Notes: a model not told the origin generated them from the letters alone. Counted from the stretch's first letter, positions 27,001-42,000 are shown. The stretch is 64,000 bases of DNA from Streptomyces sp. DH37 (GCF_029813835.1 NZ_JARVKV010000008.1:1-64000), one strand, 5' to 3'. Numbers and translations are program-made.

Positions 27001-30000
27001 CGCGCAGGTGTTCTCCCTGGTCGGGCACAGCTCCACGAGCGGCCGCTCGCTGTGGTACGTGCAGCGGCACGGCGGGGTCCGGGGACTGTGGGGGAGCCCC
27101 GAACAGACCGGTGAGTTCCTCAGGCGGCACCCGGGGCTGGCACGGCTGGACGCGCACGTCGCCGGAGGAGGAAAGGCGCACCTCCTGCTGCACAGGTGCC
27201 ATGACGGGGCCGTACCGAGGAGGGCGGTCGACCCGCTGGAGACGGTGGAGCCCGCACAGACGGTCGCCACCATGAGCGGCCGCCCCGTCCTCGCCCCCAC
27301 CCGTCCGGTCGGGATCAGGGAGTCGCGGTCGCGGTTCAGGTCGGTCATGACGGTGGCGCACGACGGCAGCCCGGGGACGTGGCGGGAGTTCCTGCCGGAA
27401 CCGGGGCGAGCCGCCCTGGAGGACCTGGCGCACGCCATGGGACTGCACGGGGAGGCGGGCCCGGTGCCGCCGGAGACGGTGGCGCGGACACTGCGTCTGG
27501 TGCGGGCGCTGCGACAGGTCTTCGGTCCCCGGGCGGAGGGGGAGGCGGCGCTGGTGGAAGGCATCGGCGCGCTGGAGCGGCTGCGCCGGGACGACCCGGC
27601 CTTCGCCACCGCCGGCCCGTTCACCCTGGCGTTCCTCCACCACGCCGCACGGGAGGAGCTGCGCCGCTCCCCCGGCGGGGAGAACCGGGCGCCCGCTCCG
27701 GAGGACCACCGCGTACTGCTGGCGAGGGCCGTGCGGTGGGCCCGGACACCGGACGTCCCCCCGGCCCTGACCCGTCACCTCCCCCTGCCCTCGGTGGCCG
27801 CGGCCGGGGAGGTGTGGGCGACCGGGAACCGGGACGGCCTGGTGGAGGAGGTTCTGCGCCGGAGCGCGCACGGGCCGGTGACGGAGGGGGAACACGCCCT
27901 GGCGTTCTGGTCCCTGGTACGGGCCCACGCCGCGATCGCCGCCGTGCCCGGCGCTCCGGAGGCACTCGTCCGCAAGGTGCTGCACCTCGATCCGGAACAG
28001 GGGATCGGGACGCGGCATCGCAGGGAGCTGTGGCTGCGGGTGGCGCAGACGATCGCCGCGGGCCATAGCGACTCCCGGCCCGCCGCCTGGGCCGCCTACG
28101 ACCTGCACGCGCGTCATGACGTACTGGCCCTGAGGAACGCCGTCCGGAACGAGGCGGGCAGGCCGGTGGGCCGCAACCTGACGGACCGGCCGGTCACCCG
28201 CCTGAGCACGAGCCGCATCGGCCTCGTCGACGGGACCCGGCCCGGCGAGTCCGAGGTCCTCGCGCACGGCGACCCGCCGTGGAACCCCCGGCAGAGTCCC
28301 TACGTGCTGCTCCTGGACGATCGGACACCCCCCGACGAGATCGGCGAACTGGCGGCCATGGACCCGCTCCTGCTGGACGCCGGCGCGGACGTGCAGGAGG
28401 CCGTACTGGTCGGCCTGGCCCCCGGCGAGGAGAGCCTGCGGGCTGCCGAGGCGACCGCGAACGCCACCGGCAGGACGGTGCACCGTTCGCGTGCCGCCAC
28501 GGGACTGACCGGCCCGGACCCCGACGGCGTGTCGGCGATCTGCCTGTACCGCACGCCTGAGGCGCCCGACACCCGGCTCGGCGACTGGCAGGGGGTCCGC
28601 CCGGACCGCTCGGCCCTGTGGGGGACCCCCGGCGGTCAGGAGCTCCCGGCCGGGGCGGGGGACCCCCTCCGGGCGGACCTGGACGCTTCCCCGCCACCGA
28701 CCGTCGCGCCGTCCGTCCCGCCGTCCGTCCCGCCGTCCGGCGGCCGCGAGGTTCCGGCCGGAGGGAGGATCGCCCTCCCCGGCCATCCGGGGGCGGAACT
28801 GCGCGTCACGCCCTCCGGGGAGGCGACCGTCACCGCGGACGGCGCCGGATCCGGGCTGTTCCGCGTGGACCGCGAGGGCGGGCAGATCAGCGTCCACCGC
28901 CTGGGCGAGGCCGGCGGCGCTCCGGTCCACACCTGGCACTACAGTGTCGGATCCGACGGCCGGGCGCTGCTCGTCCAGGAGGAGATCGTCCTCAGCGGGG
29001 GGAGGTTCGCCGGCGCCACCGTCACGGTGCGCGGCGCGCTCGGCGTCATGGAGGAGGACGACCTGGCCGTCGCGCGCCTGGGCACGGCCACCTGGCCGGT
29101 CCGCCCCGACGACGAGCTGATCCTCCTCTCCCTGCGCGGCAACCAGCGCTACGACCGGGCGACCGGCCGCTTCCTCGGTTCTCCCCCGGCACCCGCGGCG
29201 CCCGTTCCAGGCGGCGGCTACCGGCGTACCGGACCGCACACCGCGGAACTCGACGGCGTTCCCCTGGCGCTCCAGGAGCCGCGGGACGGCGGCGGGCCCG
29301 ACGGGTTCGCCGGTGCCCTGCTGACCGCCCTGCGTCACACCGCGCCGGACGCGGTGGACGTGCCGGGGCCCGCCGCCGTCCGCACCGCGGGGGACTTCCG
29401 CGCCTGGCTGGCGCGGCGCGTCACCGACGCCGACGTACCCGGCGGCGCGCTGCCGCCGCCGGACGGCGGACGCACCGTCCCGGTGGACCTGCTCGCGGAC
29501 GCCGGGGTGACCCTCGACGGGGAACGGCAGCTCCAGGCCGTCCTGCTGGGAGGCGCGCTGCCCGTCTCCGACGCCGGACTGGGTGCCGCCGGGCACTTCC
29601 GGCTGGCGCTGCTGGACCCGTCCCACGGAGGCGGGGAGAGGGCCGTCGCGGACCTGGCCGTCCGCGTCCTGCCCGAGGTCGCGGCCCGTGAACTGGGCGT
29701 GCGGATCGCCGTGGTCGGTCCCGACGGCGAGACCGGCCGCCATGGCGCCGACGCCGGGGAGGACGGCCCCCCGGTCGCCGTCGTGGTCCTCGACGGCGAC
29801 CGTCACCTCGCGGCCCTGCCGCAGGACCGGCCGTCCGGTCCCGGCCCCGTCGCGCCGGACGACGGCACGCTCGGTCACGACCGGGACGGGAACCCGCGGG
29901 ACGAGCGGTTCCTGGAGGCGCTGCGGAGGATGGACCCGGAGCTGGCGGCGGCCGGCGACCAGCCCTTCCCCCGGGAGGGGAGCAAGGAGGAGAGGAAACG

Positions 30001-33000
30001 GGTCCACCGCATCATGGCGCACTTCTCCGGTGAGATGCCGATCCACGGCGCCGCGCTGCTCCTCGACCCGAGGCACCGGCTGGAGATCCACTACGACGGG
30101 GTCTACTACCTGGACGAACACCACCGCGCGGCCCGGCGGGAGGCGTTCGCGGACGCGCTCGCGCACTTCCGCCACCTCAACCCCGGCTTCGGCGGCACGG
30201 ACGCGCAGGCGATCGACGCCCTCGTCGGGACGGGGCTGCGGGCCGCACGCGGGATGAAGGCGGACCTGGTGGGCATGGGGATCGCCCCCGACCGCATCCG
30301 GCTGATCCACCACCAGGATTCCGAACAGCAGCTTCCGGCGAGCCTGCGGCACGTCAGCGACACCCACCTGCTCGTGGCGAACGCCTTCACCTCCCCCGGC
30401 GACGGCCCGCAGCGGGCCCTGCGGGCGCTACGTGCCGGAGCCGTGGAAACGGTCGGTGAGGAGCGGCGGCTGGAGATCGAGCGGCAGGCCGATGAGCTCC
30501 TGGGGCTGCGGGACGGCCGACGCGTCTTCCTGCTGTGGATCCGCAGGTCGGGACTCACTCCCGGCGGGAGCTACCCCGAACTCGACATGCCCGACACCTT
30601 CTTCACCCAGATCGCGCACCGCCTGAAGGAGCGGTTCCCCGGCGCACGCGTTCTTCCCGCCGGGGACGAACCCGGGCCGTCGCTGCGGGAACGCCACCGT
30701 TCCGACGGTCTGTTCGGCGCGACCTCCGCCGACGACAGCCGCCACAACCTGATCAGGTTCTGGCGCACCCACCACCTCGACGGCCGCCGCGAGCAGTTCG
30801 CCCTGCTGGACTACCTGGCACGCGAGCACGGGGCCGTCGCGATCGGCATGGAGAGCGGCGCGCTGGAGATGCCCGCCCTCCTGGGCATGCCGACCGTCTA
30901 TCTCGAGCGGCGGGCCATGCGCGACGACAAGGCCGAACGCTGGACCTACGTCTCGGGCGCCACCTGGGGGGACGAGGCACACGGCGACGGGCAGTCCTGG
31001 CACGGCGCGGTGTGGACCTGGCGGCGGCAGCAGTTCGAGGCCCCCACCGAGTGGCTCTTCCAGCACGACCGTCTGGTCCGGCTGGCGGAGCGGGCCGACA
31101 CGGTGTCGACGGCGGCCGACCGCGCCGCGGTGCGGCGGGCCCTGTCGGACGCCGTCCGCGACTGGCGCCGGGTGCTCGCCGACTACCGCGCCGACCTGAC
31201 CGACACGGTTCCCGGACAGCCCTCGTGGACCGAGCTGTCCGACCGTCTGGACACCGCCCTCGATGAACTCCGGGTCTCCCTGGAGTCGGACGGGGCCGCC
31301 GGGCCGGATCCCGTGCACACCGTCCGGGAGTTCCTGCGGGACGGCCTGCCCCGGACTCTCGACCCGACCGGTGCGGCGCGCTCGCTGGAGGACCTGATCA
31401 CCCTCGGAACGGGGGAACTCGACCGGCTCATGGCGCAGATCGGCGGTTTCCCGGCTCCTCTGCTCACCGTGTCCCATGCCGACACCGCCGAGATCAGCCT
31501 CTGGCAGAAGACCCACATGCCCCAGGGGGGGTACCGCCCCGAGCACCCGTTGAACAGCAAGGCCGCCCAGGAGGCGCTGCTGTCCCGCGTCACGGCCCTG
31601 GAGACCTCCTGGCAGGCGCTCCGGGACCGGCCGCCGACCGACTCCGGCATGAAGGAGCAGGTCGCCGTGCTGCGCAGGGAGGCCGTCGAGATCAAGCAGA
31701 AGCTCCAGCCGTTCGCCCCGTTCTCCGGCCACCGGCCGGAGAACGGGCCCCATGTGAACCTGTTGCTGCACCCGGTGGTGTTCCCGGAGTTCGCGGGCCG
31801 CCCGGAGGGCCTTCCCGACGCCTGGTGGACCCGTGTCAGCCGGCTCGTGGAGGACATGCAGCAGTGGCGCAGGCGTGGCGTCGACGTCCGGACGGGCGGG
31901 GTGCCGACGCCGGCGGGGCCGTCGGCGCCCGGCTCCGGCGGTCCCGCCGGCAAGCGGAAGGGCGCCGTGGCGGACCCCTGGAAGGTGCACCCCGGAGGCG
32001 ACCCGTCCCAGCCTCCCTACATCCTGCGGCGGGTGGTGGGTGCGGACGGCCGGCTGCTGGGCGCGGCCTCCTTCACCCCGCAGGACTGGACCACCCGCAA
32101 GGACCCCTACCGCCGCCTGGAAACCACCACCACCTACCTCTCCTGGACCCACGACCCCACCACCGGACACCCCACCGCCACCCGCAAACCCCTACCCGGC
32201 GGCGGCACCCCCGCCGGCACCTTCCACTACACCTCCCACGGCGGCCCCACCGGACTGGCCCCCGTCGACACCCACGGCCACCCCCACCCCGACGACGGCA
32301 CCCACACCGCCACCCTCCTCACCCACCTCACCAACCACCGCCCCGGCCCCGGTCACGGCTACACCAGCATCACCATCACCGCCTGCGGCCCCGGCACCAC
32401 CCCCCAAGCCCTCGACCAAGCCACCGCCCAAGCCCGCCGCATCGCCAACGCCACCGGCCTGACCGTCCACCTCGCCCACGGCCAAGTCGCCATCACCCCC
32501 GGCACCACCCCCCACACCACCGACATCCACCTCCTACCAGACCCCACCGGACACCCCACCACCTGGATCACCACCCACCCCGACACCGACACCGACACCG
32601 CAACCAACCCCGACACCGAAACCACCACCGCAACCGACACCGGCACCGAGACGGAAACCGGCACCCCCGAACCCGACGCCACCTACCCCAACCCCACCTA
32701 CCTCAACACCTTCGGCTCCAGGGGCGGTTACGGGGCCTGGACCAGCGAGGCATTCGACCTGCCCTGGTCGGTCCCCAACCCCCGCCAAACCGGCAGCCCC
32801 GGCACCATCCGCTTCCAGAACTACTACTCCGACCCGGCCTGGCAGGCGAGGAACCTCTCCTTCGAACTCGCCGTGGCCGACGCCCTGACCTCCGACCCCG
32901 CGGTGACCGAGGCCGCAAGGACCGCCGTCACCCGCCTCCACCGCTTCCTCACCGACCGCACCGGCGACCCCGACCAGGCCGCGCAGTCCTTCCTCCTCCC

Positions 33001-36000
33001 TGGGGACCCGCTGTGGCAGGAGTCCGGCGGCCCCATGGCCGCCCTGACCTCCCTCACCGGTCCCAACGCTCCCCTGCGGATGATGGAGGCCTACGCCAAC
33101 GCCGCCTTCGCCCACCAGGCCGCTTCCCTGACCCTGGACCGCGCCCTGCCCGGCAGTACCGGCTACACCGGCCGCCCCCTGCCGCGCTTCCCCTTCGTCC
33201 ACACGGGGGGCTACGACGGCCGGGGCCTGCGCCACCTGGGCGGAACACGCGGACCCGCCGCCTGGATGCTCCGCGCCCACCACACCCTGGGCGCCACCCC
33301 CACCGAACTCCGCGCCTTCCACCGCGCCCTACTCGCCTGGGCCATCCCCACCCACCGCAACTCCCTGCACGAAGTCCTCCAGTCCTGGCACACCACCGGC
33401 CTGGCCGACGTACCCGACCCCGCCCCCGCCTACCCCGACGCCGCCCGCCTGCACCGCTGGGCCCTGGACCACCTCATCCCCGGCCCTCCCCCCGCCCGTC
33501 TCCAGGACCGCCTGACCCCGCCCCATCTCGCCCTCTACGACGACCACACCTTCGGCCTGTTCGACGAGGACAACACATCGGCCTACGACGTGAGCGAGCT
33601 GATCGACGTGGTCGGCCGGCTTGCCGCGCCCGGACCCGGACCCGAGGGCGGGTCCTTCACGACCACGGCAGCGCGGGGCCCCGAAGAGGGCAGCATCCCC
33701 ATCTTCCTCGACACGGCCGACACACCGGCCCACTCGGACGAGTTGGCCGACGCGATCAGTCGGCTCACCGTGTCCGAACAGGTCTCCGGAGACGAGAGCC
33801 GTGCGGCCCGGAGGATCAGGCAGTGGCTGGAGGAGTACGGTGCGGAGGGCCTGGCCGCGCTCAGGAAACTCACCCCCGCCCACATCACCGCCCTGCACCT
33901 GTACACCCGCGTCGACTACAGGCTCATGAAGACGCTCCTGGCCGGAGAGCGCTTCGGCGAGGCGGTGAGCCGCCACCTGCTGCGCAACAGGGTCTGGGAC
34001 CTCACCCTGTGGATGGTCGCCAACCCGAACCCCAGGCCGTCCCACAAGCCGGTGGTACTCGGCGCCCAGCCCGGCTTCCTCAGCCTGGTGAAGGACCTCC
34101 GCGAGCTGTGGGAGGTCTTCGGCAGGCCGCGGAACCTCAGAGAACACATCCGGGCGTCGCAGCCGCGCCGCGCGCTGGACGCCCTCTCCGACCGGCTCTA
34201 CTCCGAGCTGCGGCTGCACGTCGAGATGGCCGCCGAGGCCCTCGAACTGCTTCCCCCGGCCCGCAGGACCGTCTACTGGGGCGACCGGGCCGTCCCCGGG
34301 AACCTCGGCGACGGGCCGTCGGCCGAGTCCCCGGTCTACGGCCCGCACACCCTCACGATGCCGTTCTTCCGCAGCACCAGTCAGAGCAGCGACGCCGCGT
34401 TGAAGTTCATGCTGAGTCGGAGGCCCGCTCCCCATGGCGCGCACCGTGCCCTGGTGCAGGTCGTCGACTCCACGGGCCGGGACATCTCCCCCTTCTCCAG
34501 GTACGAGGAGAGCGAGGTCCTCTACCCGCCCGGCACCGTCTTCCGCGTCCTGAACCGGTCGCTGGTCGACGAATCGGATCCCAGCCGGAGCTACGAGATG
34601 ATCCTCGCGGCCGAGCAGGCGCAGCCCGGGCCGCCCCTTCCCGCTCCGGCGCCCGGCACCGAGTCGGCCGGGAGCCGCTCCTACGGCCCCTTCCACTCCG
34701 ACCCGCGCTGGTGGCAGCTGAGCAAGGCGTACGAACAGGCGCTGGGACAGGCGCTCGTCTCCGACCCCGCGGTGCTGGAGCACGCGCGCTCGGCCGTCCG
34801 CACCCTGCACGGCTACCTCTCCTCCCACCTCGGCGACCGCGCCGCCACCCTGGCCTTCCACCCCGACCTGCCGCAGGACGCGGACCTCTCCCAGGAGACC
34901 GACCGGCTGCTGAGCGACTCCTCCTCGGCGTCCGTACGGGAGCTGACCGGCCGCATCATCGACGCGGCCCTGTCCCCCGGGCGGGGTACCGCCCACGCCC
35001 ACTCGCTCCGCGCGCTGTGGAGCACCCGTCACGAGCTGAACACCGGTTATCTGCGTACCGCACTCCCCGTGGTCATCCCCCACCACCACCGGGATCCCTG
35101 GTACCTGGACCGGCACGACCGGCTCGGTTACCCCGCCGGAGGGGGGATGGCGGACAGGGTGGAGTGGCTGCTGAACGCCTTCCGCGGCCTGCCGTCGGTC
35201 GGCGCGCCCCAGCTCCTGGGACTGCGCGACGCGCTGCTGGCCTTCCATCTGTGGACCGGTGACCACTCCCTGGTCGAGGTGGTGGAGGCGGCCCAGCGAG
35301 CCGGAGTACGGGGGCCGGACGAACCCGTCCCCGCCCGTACCGACGCCGCGGGGATGTACGCGTGGGCCGACGCCGCCCTCACACCGCACGAACACCTCGG
35401 CACCGGCCCCGCCCTGCTCGGCGACTCGGACGCCGCCGTCCTGCGGGCGGCCCTCCAGCCGCCTCACCAGCGGATCCACCAGCAGCGCAGCGCCTGGCTC
35501 GGCCCCTGGCTCACCGACGGCACGGCGCAGATCGCCGCCATCGCCCGGATCACCGGTGTCCGGGGCGGCGAACCGGCCGCCGACGACCTGCGGAACCTGC
35601 CCTGGCCCGCGCCCGCATCGCTCCGGCCCCGCAGGGAGGCCCTGCGCACGTGGCTGCTCCGCCACCGGGTCCCGGCGCTGCCGGGCAACATCTCCGCCGC
35701 GCACCTCCCCTCCCTCTACCTCGCCACCGGCCCCGACGGCTTCCTCCTCGGCGAGCGGTTCACCGAAGGCCCCGGTGCGCGGAGCCGGCTGCTCAGGGCG
35801 GCGACCCCCGTGGTCCGGCAGCCCTTCGTCCAGGGACGGCCCGAAGCGCTCCCGGTGCTGTTCCGGCGGGATCACCGGTTCCGCGAGCTCGTACGCGAGG
35901 CACAGCAGATCCCGCCGAACGCCCCCGACCGGCCGGCCTGGCTGGCCGAACTCGGGCGGCAGGCCGCGGACCGGCTGGCGGAGACCGTCGACGGACTGGT

Positions 36001-39000
36001 CGGCGAACTGGCGGTCCACCGGCGGATGGCCCTGGAGGCCCTCCTGCGGCTGCCGCCGGTGGACGGCAGCGTGTGGTACCACGGCTACCTCGATGCTTCC
36101 GGCGGCGAGTCGCAGGCCCACGCCACGCCGGGCCGGACGTTCACCAAGCCGCGTCTCCACCACGCCACGACCTCGCCGAGGATCGTGCTGGACTCCCACG
36201 CCAACACCCCGCCGGAAGCGGGGAGGGTGCCGGTGGTGTGGGAGGTCCTCCGGTCGACCGCGCGCGATGTCGCCCCCTTCGCGGTCCTGCCCGAGTGGCG
36301 GCAGGCGCTGTATCCGGAACCGGTCACCTTCCGCGTGCTGGAGCGCCAGGAGCGCTACGACACCGCGACCGGCCTGCGCTACACGCACGTGACCCTCGAG
36401 GAGGCGACCGCAGAACCCACCGCGGCACGACGGGACCGGGAACTCCGCTCCCTCCCCTCCCCGCACGCGGACGGGTTCAGGGACTTCTACCGGACCCCGC
36501 AGTGGGTCGCGGCGAGCGATGAGTACGAGCGCGCCGTCGGCCGGGCCCTGGCAGCCGACTCCGACGTCGTCGAGGCGGCACGCGGCGCCGTCGCAGCCCT
36601 CTACCAGGACTTCGTCCTCTGGTACGGCAGCGAGGAGGCCGCGCAACGGGAGTTCTTCGACCACGACGACTCCCGGTCCTCCGACCACGCCGCCATGCGG
36701 GCCCTGCTGGACCCGGCCGCCGGAACCGGAGTGGCGCAACTGATGTCCGCGTTCAGCACGGCCGCCGGCAAGGGGGATCTGCTACGCGATCTTCCGCCGC
36801 TGGACACGGAAGGCCACTGGAACCGCGACATCCACCTCGAGCGCGGTTTCCCCCTCCCCCACGGCAGCGCGCCCCTGGTGCAGGAGCTGCTGGCCGCATA
36901 CTGGGAGCTGCCGGACGTGGGCTGGGAGGACCTGCCCGGCTTCCGCGACGCGCTGATGGCCTGGCTGCTGCCCGCAGGCCACCACTCCCTCTACGAGATC
37001 CTGCACGCCTCACACGCCGTGGGGCTGGGGGACAGCGCCGAACGCGCCGCACTCGCCGGCGACGCCACGCACCTCTACCAGTGGACCGAACGGGTGCTTC
37101 TCCGTCGCGGCGGCCGGCAGGCCGGGCCGCAGGGAGCGCCGCAACCACCGCAGCGGCGGCTGTACGCCGCGGAGGCCAAGGAGGTCTTCGAGGGGATCAC
37201 CGGATACGGCCCGGCGCTCTCCGCCGTCCACGGCTCCCTGCGGGAGGCCGAGCAGAGGCTGCGGGAGGCCGGCGCCCTGTCCGGCCGTACCTCGGCAGCC
37301 GCGTCCGCCGCCGACGCAAGCGGGCTCCCCCCACGGGAGCGGGCACTGCTCGGCTGGTGGGGTCGCACCGGCAGCTCCCCGCTCACGGACCTGGACGAGG
37401 GGCACGTCATCGCGCTGGCCCTGCTGGGCGGGCCGGACGCCGCCCTGCTGCAGCCCGGCCCCGTGACCGCGCTGACATGGCGCGCCCACACCGTGATCGC
37501 CGACGAACTCCTCAGCGGCCGGTTCGACCTCCCCCTTCTGCCCATGCTCGACACGGACTTCCAGGCCCTGGTCGACCGGGCCAGGTCCGCCGCCGCGACC
37601 GCCGCGACCGCCGCGGACCGGACGGAGGCGCTGCGCGACTTCCTGCCCGCCGTGCTGGAGCACTTCTCCGAGATGGCGCCCCAACTCCACACCTACCGGG
37701 ATCTGCACATCGCCATGGCCGCCGAGGGGCTCACCCGGATTCCGCCGGTGCGGGCCCGGGTGTGGTGGGCCGGCTGGCTGCCGGACGGCCCGGACGCACC
37801 GCGCACGATCACGGTGCCGGAGTTCCACACGGCCCGGCTCGATCAGCGGGCCGCCCTGGAGGACCTGCGGTCCAAGCAGCTCCCGGGCCCCGGATGGCGC
37901 GCGGCACTGTTCACCGCGGAGGACTCCCGGGTACGGGACGTCTCCGTCTTCTCCCGTCACCCCGAGCGCGGGACGGCGGTCTACGCGGCGCAGACCGATC
38001 TCGAGGTCACCGAACGCATCAGCCTTTCCGACGGCACGTTCCCGTACGAACTCGTCCGGCTCGCGGAACCAGGCCCGTACCCGCAGGACGTCACCTCCCT
38101 CTCCGAGGACGACGGTCAGGAGTACGGCGAGGGCGCGGACCCGTCCCCGTCGTCTCTGGTGGTGCGGCGGGTGGTGGGTGCGGACGGCCGGCTGCTGGGC
38201 GCGGCCTCCTTCACCCCGCAGGACTGGACCACCCGCAAGGACCCCTACCGCCGCCTGGAAACCACCACCACCTACCTCTCCTGGACCCACGACCCCACCA
38301 CCGGACACCCCACCGCCACCCGCAAACCCCTACCCGGCGGCGGCACCCCCGCCGGCACCTTCCACTACGCCTCCCACGGCGGCCCCACCGGCCTGGCCCC
38401 CGTCGACACCCACGGCCACACCCACCCCGACGACGGCACTCACACCGCCACCCTCCTCACCCACCTCACCAACCACCGCCACGGCTACACCAGCATCACC
38501 ATCACCGCCTGCGGCCCCGGCACCACCCCCCAAGCCCTCACCCAAGCCACCGCCCAAGCCCGCCGCATCGCCAACGCCACCGGCCTGACCGTCCACCTCG
38601 CCCACGGCCAAGTCGCCATCACCCCCGGCACCACCCCCCACACCACCGACATCCACCTCCTACCAGACCCCACCGGACACCCCACCACCTGGATCACCAC
38701 CCACCCCGACACCACAATCCCCACAACCGCAACCGACACCGACACCGCAACCACCGAAACCACCACCGCAACCGACACCGACACCGGCACCGGCACCCCC
38801 GAACCCGACGCCACCTACCCCCACCCCACCTACCTCAACTACAACAGCGGACCCGGCACACAGGCCGACGAGACGACCACCGCCCCCTGGTCGATCCCCA
38901 CCTGGCGCCCGACCGCCGCACCCGGCGCCGTCCGATTCCGGGACCACTACTCCGATCCGGCCTGGCAGGCGAGGAACCTCTCCTTCGAACTCGCCGTGGC

Positions 39001-42000
39001 CGACGCCCTGACCTCCGACCCCGCGGTGACCGAGGCCGCACGGACCGCCATCGACCGCCTCCACCACTTCCTCACCGACCGCATCGGCGACCCCGACCAG
39101 GCCACGCGGGCGTTCTTCCGCCCCCACGACCCCCAGGGTCAGCAGCCCCGCGCCGCCATGACCGCCCTCACCTCCCCCACCGGCCGTAACGCCCTGCGGC
39201 GGATGATGGAGGCCTACGCCAACGCCGCCTTCGCCAACCAGGACCCCACCGCTCCCACCCTGGAACGCCTCCTGCCCGGCACCACCGGCCGCCCCCTGCC
39301 GTACTCCACGCCCGCCTCCTCGCCTACGGGTGTGTACGACAGCCGGGGTCTGCGCCACCTGGGCGGAACACGCGGACCCGCCGCCTGGATGCTGCGCGCC
39401 CACCACGCCCTGGGCGCCACCCCCGCCGAACTCCGGGCCTTCCACCGCGCCGTACTGGCCTGGGCCGTCCCCAAGCAACACAACTCCCTGCACGAAGTCC
39501 TCCAGGCCTGGCACACCACCGGCCTGGCCGACGTACCCGACCCCGCCCCCGCCTATCCCGATGCCGCCCGCATGCACCGCTGGGCCCTGGACCACCTCAT
39601 CCCCGGCCCTCCCCCCGCCCGTCTCCAGGACCGTCTGACCCCGCCCCACATCGCCCTCTACGACGACCACACCCGCAGCCTGCTCGACGAGGACAGCTCA
39701 TCGGCCTACCTGGAACAGCTGGTCGACGTGGTCGACCGGCTTGCCGCGTCCAGGCCGACCTCCGAGGACGACGACGCCTTCATCACGAGCTCGGGGCTCG
39801 GGCAGTGGCTGGAGGAGTACGGCGCGGAGGGCCTGGCCGCGCTCAGGAAACTCACCCCCGCCCACATCACCGCCCTGCACCTGTACACCCGCGTCGACTA
39901 CGGCCTCATGAAGACGCTCCTGGCCGGGGAACGCTTCGGCGAAGCGGTGAGCCGCCACCTGGTACGCAACAAGGTCTGGGCACTGGCCAAGGACGGAGCC
40001 GTCGGCGGGGACCAGGAACAGGAACCCGAGCTGCCGCTGACCCTCCTCGTCCAGCCCGGCTTCACCGAACTGCTGGAGGGGCTGCGCGCCCTGCCCGAGG
40101 ACGCCCGCACCCTGCGGAACCACAGGCACGACCCCGCGCTGTCGCGGCTGCGCCGCACCCTGGACGCCGTCTCCGACCGGATCTACCCCCAGCTGCGGTT
40201 GCACATCGAGATGGCCGCCGAGGCCCTCGAACTGCTCCCCCCGGCCCGCAGGACCGTCTACTGGGGCGACCGGGGCGTCCCCGGGAACCTCGGCGGTCCG
40301 CCGGCCGAGTCCCCGGTCTACGGCCCGCGCACCCTCACGATGCCGTTCTTCCGCAGCACCACCTCGGATGTCGGTACCGCTCTGCGCTTCACGCTGAGTC
40401 GGAAGCCCGTTCCCCATGACGCACACCGTGCCCTGGTGCAGGTCGTCGACTCCACGGGCCGGGACATCTCCCCCTTCTCCGGCTACGAGGAGAGCGAGAT
40501 CCTCTACCCGCCCGGCGCCGTCTTCCACGTCCTGAACCGGTCCGTCGTGGCCGAGCAGGACTCCGGGCAGAGCTACGAGATGATCCTCGTGGCCGAGCGG
40601 GAACAGCCCGGGCCGCACCTCCCCGCTCCGGCGCCCGGTACCGAGACGGCCGGAAACCGTCCTCACGGTCCCTCCTCCTCCGGCTCACGCCGATGGGCGT
40701 ACGAGCAGGCACCGGGAGCGGAGACGGTGCCCGCCGCCGCCCCGGAGCGGAGCGCCGTCCATCCCGACGGCGCACACCCCGGCCGGACCGGCGAATCCGG
40801 CCCGGCACCGGACTGGGTACGGGCCCGCATCCGCTACCTGCGGGAAAGCGAGCGCTTCGAGCAGCGGCTCGGTTGGTACCTCGGCGACCGTCAGGACCTC
40901 AACGACCAGCTCGCGGTGATGGTCCGCGCGGTCTGGGACCGGGCCGTGGCAGTCGGCAGATGGCGGGAGCTGGGTTCGGGCGACCCCACCATCGACGGCA
41001 CGGTGGGAACCGACCGCGACCGCCTCCGGGCCGTGGTGGACGCCGGCAACCTGCGCGAGCGCATGGGCATGCTGTGGGTCGGCGCCCGGCTGATCTCCGA
41101 TCTGCTGGGCAGCCCCGACCCCGACCCGCAGCCCATCGCCGCCGAGCGCGCCGACCGGCTCCCGTCCAGCGTGATGACCGCCTACGAGCAGGCACGCGAA
41201 CACGCCCGCGCCCTGCCCCCCGAACAGCGGAACCGTCTGCTCGCCGAAGCCGAGCGGATCCTGCGGTCCCCGGTACGCCCGCAGGAGGTGCGCCCGCCGC
41301 TGAGCGAGGCGGAACTCGCCCTGATGCCGGACGGGCGGATTCCCTGGATCCCGGGCATGAACCGGTGGAACCTCGCCATGCGGAGTGCTCTGCAGTCCGC
41401 CGCCGAGACCACCGGCGGCCTGGTCCGCGCCGGTACCTCCGGCTCGGCCCACCGTCTGATGGCGCAGGCCGTGAAGATGCGCGACATCTGGGGGCTGAGG
41501 GTCGACCTGGGGCTGGTGCGCCTGGCGCTGCTGGCCGAGATGCTGCCGGTGGGACACCACTCGCTGCACGAGGTCATGCTGGGCTCCCAGCTCGTTCTGG
41601 ACTCCCTGCGGGAGCGCGGCACCCCCGAGCCGTCCGACCTGGACTACCTCGACAACTGGGGCCGGTACTGGCGCATCGCCCCGCTGGCCGAGGACGAACT
41701 GCGCGCCCATGTGGCCACCGACGGGAGGTTCCCCGACGAGCACGCCCTGGAAGTCCTCGGCCTGCTTCCCAAGGCCTCGGAGGACACCGCGGCACCGTCC
41801 TCCGACGACACCGCCCCGCTCACCGTGCCGAGCGCACCGCGCCACCTCGCTCCCGAGGACCTCGCCCGGTACGACGGCCCGCTGGACCGGGCACAGGCCG
41901 ACGCGATCCTCACCCGTCTGGCGGAACTGCTGGACGGGGGCCGGTCCAGCGCCGCCCGGATCCTGGCCCACCGTCTCGCGGCCCGCGCCGACCGGCTCGC

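Noticed and set aside
17789..30367. A 4,192-codon minus-strand open frame
   Set aside because: The same antisense artefact; no domain or start signal is recognisable.
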